Below, one piece after another: positions 21,791 to 33,552 of a stretch of DNA of 64,000 bases. The notes beneath the pieces were generated by a model. The model searched no databases. It saw only the letters and a program-made list of their open reading frames with translations, and was not told the origin of the DNA. Position numbers and translations under genes: made by a program. Origin of the DNA: Aselliscus stoliczkanus (taxonomy: Eukaryota; Chordata; Mammalia; Chiroptera; Hipposideridae). The DNA lies in contig CM066737.1 of NCBI GenBank assembly GCA_033961575.1, positions 44,430,771 to 44,494,770 of the forward strand, written 5' to 3'. The stretch's first letter is position 1. Each line of letters begins with the position of its first letter.

Positions 21791-21832
21791 AAACTCATCC
21801 TGAACCACATATCCTTCAATTTCTCACAGGAA

Positions 21833-21915
21833 CTTCAGCTCCATTATAATCTCATGAGACCACCATTATATATGCAGTTGGTTGTTGACTGAAACATGTG
21901 ATGCATGATTGTACA
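21833..21915 (+). mobile_element. Tigger-like DNA transposon, right end
   Basis: CAGCTCCATTATAATCTCAT, GAGACCACCATTATATATGC and a terminal GCATGATTGTAC are the other end of the same kind of element as 19454-19882, in the same orientation. The transposase part is missing between them. Confidence 0.6.
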
Positions 21916-22586
21916 CAGGATTGTAAGGACCAGATGAAATAACAAATTTAACAATGCTTTGTAAAGTTCATAGTTTTATTGTTAATAATAAAATCAAAGG
22001 AAGTGTGGTGGTGGTCAGCATCTGGGTGATGTGGCACAGGGTACCAGTGACTCAGTGTAGACAACTTTTAGAGTTCAGCATCATGAAATCCAGTCCATGG
22101 AAGGACTTGAAGTGGGGTGAAGATAAGGGGAGGGAGAAGGCAGGACATCAATTGAAGCGCTATAGTAGAAGGACCGCAAGTTATTGGCAGATCCACACCA
22201 GAAGGAACAAAACTGTAAGTGGTCTCAGTCTTACTGAGAGATGTGAATAACAGCCACCACGTTCCCTTATGAGGCTTCATACCCTCCTCATTCAGAATCC
22301 AAGTTACGTCTGGGTATGAGGTGAGGGCACAACTGTAAGAGGTGACTAAGTTAAACTGGTTCATAGAATTAGAGGTTTGAGAGCTCTGAACGTTGAGGGG
22401 AGGTGGAAGGAGTCCAAGTATATATAACTTTTCTGTTGCCAAAACCTGAGGAAATGGGAAATGTCACTTCTGAACAATCTAATTTCCTTTTGACGTCTCT
22501 CCTTTATAAGATTTAAGTTGCCTTTATTTACTGCAAAGTTTATACATCCAACCGTTATTAAACCTTAGGGGGTAAAAATAGACTAT
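21916..22586. other. Unique sequence, no gene recognised
   Basis: Reading frames at 21954-22250 and 22068-22442 overlap on opposite strands and have no known domain or splice context. Nothing supported. Confidence 0.3.
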
Positions 22587-22601
22587 AAAGCAGTAAATAT
22601 A

Positions 22602-22709
22602 GGGCCGGCCAAGTGACGCGGTGGTTAAGAGCTGGCTTCGGAAGCCAGCGGCCCCCAGTTCGGGACCCACATATGAGGGCCAGTGACACTGCCCTCAAAA
22701 ATGAAAAAA
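22602..22709 (+). mobile_element. Short SINE
   Basis: Perfect 15-bp TSD AAAGCAGTAAATATA at 22587-22601 and 22710-22724. The head is close to consensus, so this looks like one of the younger copies. Confidence 0.9.
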
Positions 22710-22910
22710 AAAGCAGTAAATATAGATATACATAGCTATTTGAACCACCCTGATTAAAGGTTTATTCATTAACTATATGGAAAAACATAAGTTTCAGTTT
22801 GTCAAGAACCATTTTAATTATTCCTGAGGTGGAATCCCCTTTGAATTTCTTACTATCTGTGTGATCTTGAATAAGATGTATATGACCCAACATTTAAAAA
22901 ATAAATTTGG

Positions 22911-23037
22911 GGCTGACCGAGTGGCGCAGTGGTTGAGAGTTGGCTTGGGACGCCAGCGGCCCCGGTTGGGATCCCGCATGTGAGGGCCAGTGACACTGCC
23001 CTCTAAAAAAAGAAAAGAAAAATCTTAAAAAAATAAA
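22911..23037 (+). mobile_element. Short SINE
   Basis: TSD AAATAAATTTGG on both sides (about 22899-22910 and 23040-23051). Long, mixed A/AAAT tail. Confidence 0.85.
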
Positions 23038-23054
23038 ATAAATAAATTTGGAAA

Positions 23055-23544
23055 ATAAACATAAAAATTTTTACTTGAATAGTTATATGAAGATTAAATC
23101 AGCAATAATAGTAAAAGAACTTGGTACAATGACTGGTGCCCTGTATTCTTTTTTAATTGATTAATCAAATTTTGATATTTCTTATATGATTATCTAATAT
23201 ATTGCCTAAACTCATTACTTTAGCTCTGTTCCTATGGGATACATAATTCTTCCTCCCTTCGTTTTAGTCTTTTTCACGTGATCCATCTCTTTGATCTCAT
23301 TCTCTTTCATGTTTTCTCCTTCCCACCTTACTTTCTTAGAAAGTGAAGTTTCTTTGTTCTGAAATCTAGGACTACTTCTCTCTAGATGAAAAATTTTGTC
23401 CTTAACCTCTTAAATACTAAGTATATTCCCCTGGTCTGCAGCTCAGGCGAATCTCTCTAAAGTGTTCCACTTGGTTTGTGGCCTTTTCTAAAATTTTATT
23501 TTGCATACTTTATACAGTTATTATATCAAAGTTTTTAAAATTTA
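23055..23544. other. AT-rich sequence, no gene recognised
   Basis: No exon, RNA gene or recognisable repeat was seen between the short SINE and the oldest L1 of the tower. Confidence 0.35.
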
Positions 23545-23620
23545 AATTAAAATATTTTTTTCAATTACAGTTGATATTCAGTGTTATTTTATCTTAGTTT
23601 CAGGGGTACAGCATAGTGGT

Positions 23621-23622
23621 TA

Positions 23623-23674
<52 letters not shown>

Positions 23675-24105
23675 AAAGATTTTTTTGGGGAATTGAGGGA
23701 GGGGAATAGCGTTGGGGAACCGTGGAAGGGGAAAGACAAGTTGCTGTCCTTTTGTTCTTCAGTCTAGTTGTGGAGGACCTTGCTTCACTGGCCAATGTTG
23801 GTATCATCATCGCGCTCTTTTTGGGTGAGGCAGATCGCTTCCCGGCATCTCTGGATGGCCACTCACAGCGGCTATTGGCAGCTCACATCGGCTGCCAGCC
23901 TCTCACTGTAGCCTATGGCAGCCCACTACAGCAGGGGCTGCAGCTATGCTGTCCCGGGGACTCACAGCAGCCCAGCTCCAGGTGGAGCTGTTGTTCACCG
24001 TCTTAGCTGTAGACAGCAGTGTCACTGGCCCTCATATTTGGGATCCGAATCGGGACTGCTGGCGTCCCAAGCCGGCTCTTAACCAATGCGCCACCTGGCC
24101 GGCCC

Positions 24106-24163
<58 letters not shown>
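23621..24163. repeat. (TA)n microsatellite split by a SINE
   Basis: TA repeats at 23621-23671 and 24107-24163 flank the long SINE at 23672-24106, so the SINE landed inside a TA array. It may also mark the left TSD of the 24164-39835 L1, now unreadable. Confidence 0.85.
23672..24106 (-). mobile_element. Long SINE inside a TA array
   Basis: Complete long subtype: tail complement TTAAAAGATTTTTTTGGGG, body, and head complement GCCACCTGGCCGGCCC at the right. The TSD is hidden in the TA repeats. Confidence 0.85.
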
Positions 24164-24166
<3 letters not shown>

Positions 24167-27100
24167 GTTTATTGGGGTGACAATTGTTAGCGAAGTTACA
24201 TAGGTTTCAGGTATACAATTCTGTAATCCATCATCTATATATCACATTGTGTGTTCACCAGTCCTTCTATCACCATATATTTGATCCCCCTTATTCTCAT
24301 GCACTACCCCCCTACCCCTTACCCTCTGGTAACCACTAAACTATTGTCTGTGACTATCAGTTTTGTTTTTACATTTGTTTTTCTTGTTTTGTTGTTTTTA
24401 GTTTTATATAGCACATCAGTCAAATAATATGGTTCTCTACTTTTTCTGTCTGATGTATTCTGCTTACCATTATAATCTGAAGATCCATCCATGTTGTTGC
24501 AAATGGCACCATTTCATCTTTTCTGATGGCAGAATAGTATTCCATTGTGTATATATACCACAACTTCATTATCCAAGCATCTATTGAAGGACATTTTGGA
24601 TGTTTCCATGTCTTGGCCACCATAAATAAAGCTGCAATGAACATTGGAGCACATATATCTTTATGAACAAATGTTTTCAGATTTTTTGGATAGATACCCA
24701 AGAGAGGTATTGCTGGGTCATATGGTAATTCTATTTTTAATTTTTTGAAGAATCTCCACACTGCTTTCCATCGTGGCTGCATCTATCTGCATTTCCACCA
24801 ACAGTGTATGAGGGTTCCTTTTTCACCATAGCCTCCCCATCACTTGCTATTATTTGTCTTGCTGGTGATAGCCATTCTAGCCAGTGCGATATTTCATTGT
24901 AGTTTTTATTTGCATTTCTCTGATGATTAGTGATGTTGAGCAGATTTTCATATGTCTATTGGCCATCTCTGTGTCCTCTTTGGAGAAATGTCTATTCATG
25001 TCCTCTGCCCATTTTAAAATTGGATTGTTTGTGTTTTTGTTGTTGAGTTATATGAGTTACTTATATATTTTGGATATTAGCCCCTTATTGGAGGTGTCAT
25101 TTTCAAAAATTTTCTCCCATTCGGTTGGTTGCCTCTTTATTTAGTTGATGGTTTCTTTTGCCGTGTAGAAGCTTTTTAGTTTGATATAGTCCCACTCATT
25201 TACTTAAGCTTTTATTTCCCTTGTCTTTGAGGTCAAATTCATAAAATCCTCTTTGAACCCAAGGTCCAAAAGTTTAGTACATATGTTTTCTTCTATGCAG
25301 TTTATTGTTTCAGGTGTTAAGTTTAGGTTTTTGATCCATTTTGAATTAATTTTGGTACATGGTGACAGATAGCAGTCTAGTTTCATTCTTTCACATGTGG
25401 CTTTCCAATTCTCCCAGTACTATTTCTTGAAGAGGCTGTCTTTTTCCATTGTATATTTTTTGCTCCTTTGTTGAAAATTATTTATTTCTGGGTTCTCAGT
25501 TCTATTACAGTGGTCTGTGTGTCTGTTTTTGTGCCAATTCTATACTGTTTTGATTATTGTTGCCCTGTAGTTCAAGCTGAAGTCAGGGAGTGTGATACCT
25601 CCAGCATTGTTCCTTTTTCTTAGGATTGCTGTGGCAATTTGGGGTCTTTTGTGGTTGCATACAAATCTGATGATTTTTTTGTTCTATTTCTCTAAAAAGT
25701 GCCATTGGGATTTTGATGGGGATTGCATTAAATCTGTATATTGCTTTGGGTAATATGGCCATTTTAACTATGTTGATTCTGCCAATCCATGAACATGGAA
25801 TGTCTTTCCATTTCTTTGTGTCTTCTTCACTTTCTTTTAAAAATGTCTTACAGTTTTCAGTGTATAGGTCTTTCACAACCTTGGTTAAATATGTTCTTAG
25901 GTAATTTATTTTTCGTTGTTGCAACTGCAAAAGGAATTGGATTTTTTTGTATATCTTTTTCTGAGGTTTCATTGTTAGCATATAGGAATGCAATGGCCTT
26001 TTGTACGTTGATTTTGTAGCCGGCAACTGTACTGTGTTCATTTATTGTTTCTAATAGCTTTGTGGTGGAGTCTTTAGGGTTTTCTGTATATAGCATCATC
26101 ATGTACAAAAAGTGACTCTTTTACTTCTTCATTCCCTATTTGGATGCTTTTTATTTATTTCTCTTTTCAGATTGCTCCAGCTAGGACTTCCAATACTATG
26201 TTGAAAAGCAGAGGTGATAGGGGACAGCCCTGTCATGTTCCTGATCATAGAGAGCAAAGGGCTTCAGTTTTTCACCATTAATTATGATGTTAACTGAGTA
26301 TTTGTGATATATGGCCTTTATTATGTTAAGATATTTTCCTTCTTTACCCATTTTATTAAGTGTTTTAATCATAAATGAATGTTGTATCTTGTCAAATGCT
26401 TTTCTGCATCTATTGATATAATCATATGATTTTTGTTCTTTTTTGTGTTTATGTGGTGCATCACATTGATCAATTTGCGTATGTTGAACCATCCTTGTGC
26501 TTCTGGGATGAACCCCACTTAGTCATGATGTATAATTTTTTTATGCATTATTGTATTCGATTTGTTAGAATTTTGTTTAGGATTTTTGCATCTGTATTCA
26601 TTAGAGATATGCGTTTTTGTAATTTTCTTTTTTGTGTTATCCTTACCAGGTTTTGGTATTAGGGTAGTGTTGGCTGCATAAAATGAGTTAGGGAGTATTG
26701 TCTCTTCTTCAAATTTTTGGGAGAGTTTGTGTAGGACAGGTATTAGATCCTCTTTGAATGTTTGGTAGAATTCACTAGTGAAGCCATCTGGTCCTGTATG
26801 TACACTTGCTTTTGGCGAGGTTTTGGATGACCGATTCAACTTCCTTTCTGTTGATCGGTCTATTTAGATTTTCCAGTGCTTTGTAATTCAGCCTTGGAAG
26901 TCTATACGTTTCTAAGAACATGTCCATTTCTTCCAGGTTATTGAATTTGGTGGCATATAGCCCTTCATAGCATTGTTGGATAATCCTTTGTATTTCCTTG
27001 GCATCCATGGTAACTTCCCTTTTCATTTCTGATTTTGTTCATTTGTGTCTTTTCTCTTTTTATCTTAGTGAGTCTAGCCAAGGGTTGGTCAATTTTATTA

Positions 27101-28238
27101 ATCTTTTCAAAGAATCAGCTCTTTGTTACATTAATTTTTTCTATTCCATTTTTGTTCTTTATTTCATTTAGTTCTGCTCTGATTTTTATTATTTCCTTCT
27201 TTCTGCTGACTTGGGGCTTCGTTTGTTCTTTTTTTCCTAGTTCTTTTTTTTCTTTTTCATTTTTTTATTAGTTTCAGGTGTACAACACAATGCAATAGTT
27301 ATGCTCTTTACCCCCCAAAGTGACAACCTCCCACTCCCAGTTCGCCACCCCACTCCCCCCACCATATCATACATATCTATCACAACTCCCCTGACTCCCC
27401 TCCACAGTATAATCTACATCCCGTGACCATCCACATATTCAGTTACAGTTGGCATACAATACTATATAACATCAGCTTCAGGTGTACAGTGCAGTGATCA
27501 AGCCTCTATTCCATCCATGAAGTGGTCTCCCTAACAAGACATGTGACCATCTGACACGCCACAAAATTTTTACATTATTATATTCCCCGAACTGTGTTTC
27601 ATATCCCTGTGGCAATATTGCAGTTGTCTATTTATGCTGTCTAATCCCTTCCCCTTCCCCCCCAGTTCCCCAGCCCCCTCCCAGCTAGCAATCCTCAGTT
27701 TTTCCTCTACATCTACAAGTCTGTTCACTTCGATCGTTCACTCAGCTCTTCAGACTCCACACACAAGTGAGATCACATGGTACCTGTCCTTCTCCGACTG
27801 ACTTATTTCACGCAACATAATAGTCTCTTCAGAACATTATCAATTACATTCCCAGAACTGCCCCCATATCCCTGCGGCAACATTGTAGTCCCATCTACAC
27901 TGTCCAAAACCTTCCCACTCTCCCTCTTCCCCACTCCCTCCCAGCCAGCAACCATCAGTTTTTCCTTTATATCTGCCTGATATGACTTAAATCTTCTTAA
28001 ATTTACTGAGACTTATTTTGTGGCTTAACATGGTCTACCTTGGAAAATGTCCCATGTGTACTTGAGAAGAATGTATATTCTGTTTTTTCAGGGTGAAATG
28101 CTCTAAAAATATCAACGAAGTCCAGCTGGTCTAAAGGATCATTTAAGGCTCCTCTTTCTGAGTTGATTTTCTGTCTAAAGGGTCTGTCCATTGGTGACAA
28201 TGCTGTTGAAGTCCCCTACTATGATAGTGTCACTGTTG

Positions 28239-28345
28239 AAGATTTTTTTTTTAGGGCAGTGTCATTGGCCCTCATATGTGGGACCAAACCGGGGCTGCTG
28301 GCTTCCCAAGCCAGCGCTTAACCACCGCGCCACTCGGCAGGCCCC
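28239..28345 (-). mobile_element. Short SINE in half-L1 copy A
   Basis: TSD CTATGATAGTGT(C/T)A(C/T)TGTTGA on both sides. It lies in the endonuclease segment of copy A and so is younger than copy A. Confidence 0.9.
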
Positions 28346-28743
28346 TATGATAGTGTTATTGTTGATCTCTGTCTTTATGTCTGTCAAAATCTGTTATATG
28401 TAATTAGGAGTTCCTATGTTGTGTGCATAGATGTTTATTAGGGTTGTAGTGCCCTTCTTTGTCTTTTATTGTAGTCATTTTAAAGTCTATTTTGTCCAAA
28501 ATAAGTATTGGTACTCCAGCTTTTTTTTCTCTCATTTCCATTTGCATGAAATATCTTATTCCATCTGTAAACAGCATATACATATGTCCTATTTTCTTAT
28601 CCACTCAGCCACTCTCTGTCTTTTGATTGGAGCATTTAGCCTATTCACATTTAAAATGATTATTGATAGGTGCATATGTATTGCCATTTTGTTAATTGTA
28701 TTCCTGGTCTCACTGGGTTAGCTTGTTTACCCCTTTATGTTGT

Positions 28744-29616
28744 TTAAAAAAGCCCTTTTAACATTTCTTGCAATGCTGGCTTGGTGGTAATGAATTCCTT
28801 AAGCTTATTCTTTTCTGAGAAGCTCTTTAATTCTCCTTCAATTTTAAGTGATAGCCGTGCTGGGTAGAGCAATCTTGGTTGTAGGCCTTCATTTTGTGTC
28901 ACTTTGAATATCTCCTGCCAGTCCCTTCTGGCCGGCAGTGTTTCTGTAGACAAGTCAGTTGTTAGTCTAACAGGAGTTCCTTTGTATGTAACCTGCTGTC
29001 TCTCTCTTGCAGCCTCTAGGATTCTGTCTCTGTCTTTCACCTTTGCCATTTTAACTATGATGTGTCTTGGTGTGGACCTGTTTGGGTTCAGCTTGTTTGG
29101 AACCCTCTGCACTTCCTGGGCATGTATGTTGATTTCCTTCATCAGGGTAAGGAAGTTTTCAGTCATTATTTTTTCAAATATATTTTTGACCCCTTGCTTC
29201 TTCTCTTCTCCTTCTGGTACTCCCATGATTCAAAGGTGGTTGCATTTCACCTTCTCCCATAGGGCTCTTAAACTATTTTCATTGTTTTTTATTCTTTGAT
29301 CTTTTTGTTGTGCCAACTGGGTGATTTCTGCTATTTTATCTTCCAAATCGCTGATCCACTCCTCTGCTTCATCTACTCTGCTGGTGATTCCTTCGAGTGT
29401 GTTCTTCATTTCAGTTATTGTATTCTTTAGTTCTAACAGGTTGTTTTTTATGGTTTCCCTATCCTTCTTTATGTCCTCGCTAAGTTCCTTAAACATTCTT
29501 ATCATCCATGTTCTAAACTCTGTCTCTGAAAGGTTGGATCCCTCTGTTTCATTTAGTTCCATTTCTAGAGGTTTCTTCTGATCTTTTACTTGTGACATGT
29601 TTCTTTGTTTCCCCAT
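28744..29616 (-). pseudogene. L1 ORF1 (ORF1p RNA-binding protein) of half-L1 copy A, one stop from intact
   Basis: ORF1p is the trimeric RNA-binding chaperone of L1 particles. The start Met (MGKQRNMSQ) is at 29616. Residues about 15-130 form a charged heptad-rich coiled coil (DIKKDRETIKNNLLELKN, SRVDEAEEWISDLEDKI). Then the RRM region (IMGVPEGEE, TPRHIIVKMAKVKDRDRIL) and C-terminal domain (RLTTDLSTETLPARRDWQEI, ITTKPALQEMLKGLF) follow. Length is 291 codons, close to other mammalian ORF1p (about 300-340). The only break is a TGA between the coiled coil and RRM, where relatives have an Arg codon, so a CpG-type C-to-T change is likely. Its near intactness contrasts with the host L1. Confidence 0.85.
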
Positions 29617-30741
29617 TCTGGCTGTCGCTCTGGGATTGCTTTGATGTATTAGATAGATCACCAGGAGAGCCCTGGCTGGATCATGCAGACACACAGCTCA
29701 TGGCCCAGCACTCCCAAGAAAACTCCCAGTCTCAGCCTGTCCCAATCAGCCACTGGCAGATCAGGCCGACCAGCCCAACAACCAATCACCAGCCTGGCAA
29801 CCCTGCAGTGTGGACGGAGAGCGTGGACCAGAGGCAGCTTGTGCACTCCCATGTCTCAGTGAGCAGCCTGTTGGAGCAGGAGCACGCCCACCAGGCGTTT
29901 CCCTGGCAACACAGCACAAGCCATACGAAGGGTGGGGATCCAAGGCAGCTCACGCACTCCCGGGTCTCAGTGAGCAGCTTGTTGGAGCCGGAAGGCACCC
30001 ACTCAGTGTTTCCCTGGCAATGCAGTATAAGCCTGGTGGGGGGTGGGATCCAAGGTCGCATGCTCGTGCACGCGCACGCACGCACACAGTTGTGCACCAA
30101 TTCCACCAGACCAATGAGTTCTTGGACCTGATCCTCTGGGGGAGGGCCCAAGCCCAACAACATGGCTCCCTCCCTACACCACTCACGTGCAGGCTCCACA
30201 CCACGGGAACAACAGTCCAAAAACCTCCAGCCTTTGCACCAAAGGTACTCAGTTCAGTCCCTCCCCGCAGGCTCCTGGGTCCAGCTCACACAGCCACTCC
30301 CTCCTCCAGTAACCAGGTGAGTGCTCACCGGCGAGCAAGCCCGGGCACTGGCCCCACTGATTCTCTACCCGCTCTTAGCCTCACCAAGCTGAGCAAAGAG
30401 AGTCCTCACTAATTTACTGCCAGCTATCTTGGTACTCCTCTCCCCGGCAAAGGAACTCTGGGCTGGTGAGCTTGGTGTGCGGCCCGAGGGTCTCTCCCCC
30501 AACCGGAGAAGCCTCCCCACAGCTGGGACCTCCCTCACGGGGTTCGCCCTCCCTTGTCTCCACCCGTCCTACCAGACCTGACACGGCCTCCTCTTAAAGT
30601 TTTTCATGTAGTGGTTCTGTTCCTCCAGTGTTCCGGGGACCTCCAGGGTTGAATGCTGTATAATTTGCTTGTAATTTTGGTGTGATCCTGGGAGGCAGTT
30701 AGCACAGCATCTGTCTATTGCGCCATTTTACCAGAACAACC
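29617..30741 (-). promoter_or_regulatory. L1 5'UTR of half-L1 copy A (internal promoter)
   Basis: GC- and CpG-rich 1.1 kb upstream of ORF1, with phrases shared with copy B (GGGTCTCTCCCCCAAC, CTGGGCTGGTGAGCTTGGTG, GGACCTGA(T/C)CCTCTG) and the same 5' terminus (TCTGGTAAAATGGC on the minus strand). L1 5'UTRs hold the RNA polymerase II promoter. An (CA/CG)n-like patch (CGTGCACGCGCACGCACGC) is at about 30065-30085. It mimics a CpG island but belongs to the L1. Confidence 0.7.
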
Positions 30742-30799
30742 TCCTAGTTCTTTTAACGTGTAATATGAGGTTATTTATCTGGGATTTTTCTTCTTTCTC

Positions 30800-31170
30800 T
30801 TTTTTTTCTGTTTTTTTTTTTTTTTTTTTTTCCCCGTCGCCATCTGGCTGCCCATCGAAGCTCCAGGTGCTGTGTTACAATCTTAGTTGTGGTTGGGCAT
30901 AGCCACCATCCCATGCGGGATTTGAATCAGCAGCCTTGTTGTTAAGAGCGCATTCTCTATCCAGTGAGCCATCTGGGTGGCAGCACAGCTCAAGGTGTCA
31001 AGTTCAGTCTTAGTTGCAGGTGGACGTAGGCCACCGTAGAACAGGCAGTCTTCTTATGAGTACGTGCTCTCACCCGCTGAGCCATCCTGACACCTGTTCG
31101 CAGTGGCTCTGTTGCTCAGAGTTTGTGCTCTTAAGCTAAATCTTAACCAACTGATCCACTCGGCTAGCCC
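30800..31170 (-). mobile_element. Trimeric SINE, variant with early A-tail
   Basis: TSD TTCTTCTTTCT at 30789-30799 and 31172-31182. It has the tRNA-like units but its poly-A begins right after the GATGGCGACGGGG region, so the usual AATAAAATCTTTT tail is missing. It interrupts ORF2 of the full-length L1. Confidence 0.75.
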
Positions 31171-32005
31171 CTTCTTCTTTCTTGAGATAGGCCTGTAATG
31201 ATATAAATTTCCCTCTTATTACTGTTTTTGCTGCTTCCCAAAAATTTTGGAAGGATGTATTTTCATTCTCATTTGTTTCTATTTACCTTTTGATCTCTCC
31301 TTTTATTTCTTCTTTGACCCAGTCTTTCTTTAAAAGTATGTTATTTAATCTCCACATATTTGTGGCTTTTCCTGCTTTCTTTTTGTAGTTGATATTCAAT
31401 TTCAAAGCCTTATGATCAGAGAATATGCTTGGTATGATTTCAATCCACTTAAATTTGCTGATGCTAGCTTTATGTCCCAATATGTTGTCTATCCTTAGGA
31501 ATGTTTTGTGTACATTAGAAAAGAATGTGTAGTTGGAGGCTCTAGGATGAAGTGCTCTGTGAATGTCAATTATGTCCATTTCATCTAATGTGTCATTTAG
31601 GGCTCATATTTCTGTGTTTATTTTCTGTTTGGATGATCTATCCATAGCTGTCAATGATGTATGTCAGTCCCCTACTATAGTTGTGTTTTGGTCAAGTTCT
31701 CCCTTTAGTTCTGTTAGTAGTTGCTTTGTATATTTTGGTGCTCCCTCTCTGGTGGCATAAATATTAATGACTGTTATGTCATCCTGTTGTATAGTCCCCT
31801 TTATCATTAGGAAATGTCCATCTTTGTCTCTTGTTACCTTTTTTGTTCTGAAGTCTGTTTCATTGACATCAGTATGGCATACCTGCTTTTTTCTGAATAC
31901 CATCTGTTTGAAGTGTCAATTTCCACCCTTGCACTTTGAGTCTGCATTTGTCCTCATAGCTGAGATATGTCTCTTGGAGGCAGCATATTGTTGGGTTTAG
32001 TTTTT

Positions 32006-32107
32006 TTTTTTTTGAGGGCAGTGTCACTGGCTCTCACATGTGGGACTTGAACTGGGCCCGCCAGCCTCCCAAGCCATCCCTCAACCACTGCACCACTCAG
32101 CCAGCCC
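32006..32107 (-). mobile_element. Short SINE in L1 ORF2
   Basis: TSD GGGTTTAGTTTTTT at about 31992-32005 and 32107-32120. Degraded head GGCTGGCTGAGTGGTGCAGTGG. Confidence 0.9.
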
Positions 32108-32707
32108 GGGTTTAGTTTTTTGGTCCAATCTGCTACTCTATGCCTTTTTTATTGGTGAGTTCAGTCCATTTACATTTAGTATTATTGATATATGAAGATT
32201 TCCTATCATTCTATCTTTTGGTTTTCTTGTAGTATTGTGTCTCCATTGTTTCTTTGCCTTTTTGTTGCTGTCTATTATTTCAGTGTGGTGGTATTCTATG
32301 ATTTTTCCCTCTGTTTCTTCTTTTTTTATGTTATATATTTTTGTTCTGCTTTTTTTTTTTTGGTGTGTGGTTATCATTAAATTTATGTAAAAGAAAGTTT
32401 CATAATCAGAGTATTCCATTTTCTTTGGCATGCTTCCTTTCTCCATTTTGTTGTCACAAATTAACCCTATTTATGCTGTGAGTTGATTTCTGTGCTGAAG
32501 TAGCAAGTTGTCCTTTTCCTCTTTTTTTGTTTTCAATGTTTTCTGGTTTTCTTCTTTACCCTGTATGGTATGTTTACTTGTATAGTATCTTATTTGGTGT
32601 AAGTGTTGCCATTTCCTGCTTCTGTCTTTCTGTTCGTAATACTACTCATGGTTTTGTATTCTTTTGTTTTTTTTTTTAATTTCAGGTTGAATAGCCTTCT
32701 TCAGTCT

Positions 32708-32716
32708 TCCTTCTTT

Positions 32717-32764
<48 letters not shown>

Positions 32765-33261
32765 GCTTTCTTTCTTTCTTGCTTTCTTGCTTTCTTGCTT
32801 TCTTGCTTTCTTGCTTTCTTGCTTTCTTGCTTTCTTGCTTTCTTGCTTGCTTTCTTGCTTTCTTTCATAGACTTTATTGGGGCATTTGGGAACGGGAACA
32901 TAGTGTTTTTCCAAGACCCATCAGCTCCAAGTCAAGTTGTTGCCCTTAAATCTTAGTTGCAGAGGGCGCAAGCTCAGCTCCAAGTCCAGTCACTGCTTTC
33001 AATCTAGTTGCAGGGGGCTGGGGGTGGTGTTTAGTCAACCATCCCATGCGGTACTTGAACCAGGAACCTTGTTGTTAAGAGCACACACTCTCACCAGCTG
33101 AGCCATCTGACACCCATTGGCAGCTCAGCAGCAGCTCAGCTTGGGTGAGCTGAGGAGTAACAACCTCAAAGTGACAACCCCCCTTCTCCATGTGGGAATT
33201 GAACGAGCAACGCTGTTGTTCAGAGCTCATGCTGTAACCAACTGAGCCACCTGGTCAGCCC
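32708..33261 (-). mobile_element. Rhin-1-like SINE with giant (AAAG)n tail
   Basis: The body has several tRNA-like units and a different 3' end from the T+ family (GTCTTGGAAAAACACTATG, CCCCAATAAAGTC). The tail is a 157-bp (CTTT)n/(CTTG)n array on the + strand at 32711-32867. An imperfect TSD (CTTCTTCAGT / CTCCTTCAGT) flanks it. Confidence 0.75.
32711..32867 (+). repeat. (CTTT)n / (CTTTCTTG)n array
   Basis: It starts as pure CTTT for about 50 bp, then becomes a regular CTTTCTTG dinucleotide-of-tetramers pattern. Derived from the SINE poly-A tail. Produces false Lys/Glu/Ser-rich reading frames. Confidence 0.95.
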
Positions 33262-33552
33262 CTCCTTCAGTATATCTTGTAGTGCAGGTCGTGTGTTAAA
33301 AAATTTCCTCAGTTTGGTATGTCCGGAAAGGTCTTTATTCCTCCTTCATATATAAAGCATATCTTTGCTGGATATATTATTCTTGGCTCGTAATTTCTCA
33401 TTTTCAATAGTTTGAATATTTGATTCCACTCGCTTCTGACTTGTAGAGTTTCTGCTGAAAGATCTGATGATAATCTAATGGGCTTTTCTTTATAGGTTAC
33501 TGACTTCTTTTCCCTGGCTGCCTTGAGGATTCTTTCTTTGTCGTTAATTTTT

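Larger units (their letters stand above)
27248..30741 (-). mobile_element. Internally deleted L1 (half-L1), copy A
   Basis: TSD TCCTAGTTCTTTT at 27235-27247 and 30742-30754. From the 5' end (right): GC-rich 5'UTR 29617-30741, ORF1 28744-29616, the first part of ORF2 (endonuclease) to about 27990, then directly the 3'UTR 27262-27985. The reverse transcriptase and the rest of ORF2 are absent. The fusion point (on + strand about 27975-27995) reads GGCAGATATAAAGGAAAAAC on the minus strand. Copy B has the same fusion. About 3.4 kb net. It inserted into ORF2 of the full-length L1. Confidence 0.85.
24420..32190 (-). pseudogene. L1 ORF2 (endonuclease / reverse transcriptase) of the full-length L1, decayed
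   Basis: ORF2 makes the protein that nicks target DNA and reverse-transcribes L1 RNA at the nick. From the N-terminus (right): LNVNGLNSPIK near 32150, endonuclease text ending SDHKALKLN near 31400, and reverse-transcriptase text around 25600-27026 ([13 protein letters not shown] near 26790). The C-terminal part at 24420-24782 includes [14 protein letters not shown] and YYSAIRKDEMVPFATTW. It is broken by stops, frameshifts and by insertions at 27248, 30800 and 32006. No functional protein is possible. Confidence 0.8.

Noticed and set aside
21954..22442. Possible small gene with frames of 98 and 124 codons on opposite strands
   Set aside because: No similarity recognised and no promoter or splice context.
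29592..30412. Overlapping frames of up to 200 codons in GC-rich DNA
   Set aside because: They lie in the 5'UTR of half-L1 copy A. The same region in copy B has different frames, so no coding constraint is visible.
32603..32956. Repeated Ser/Phe/Leu or Lys/Glu-rich frames; array resembling a regular repeat locus
   Set aside because: A simple CTTT/CTTG tail array. Not a CRISPR and not a protein.
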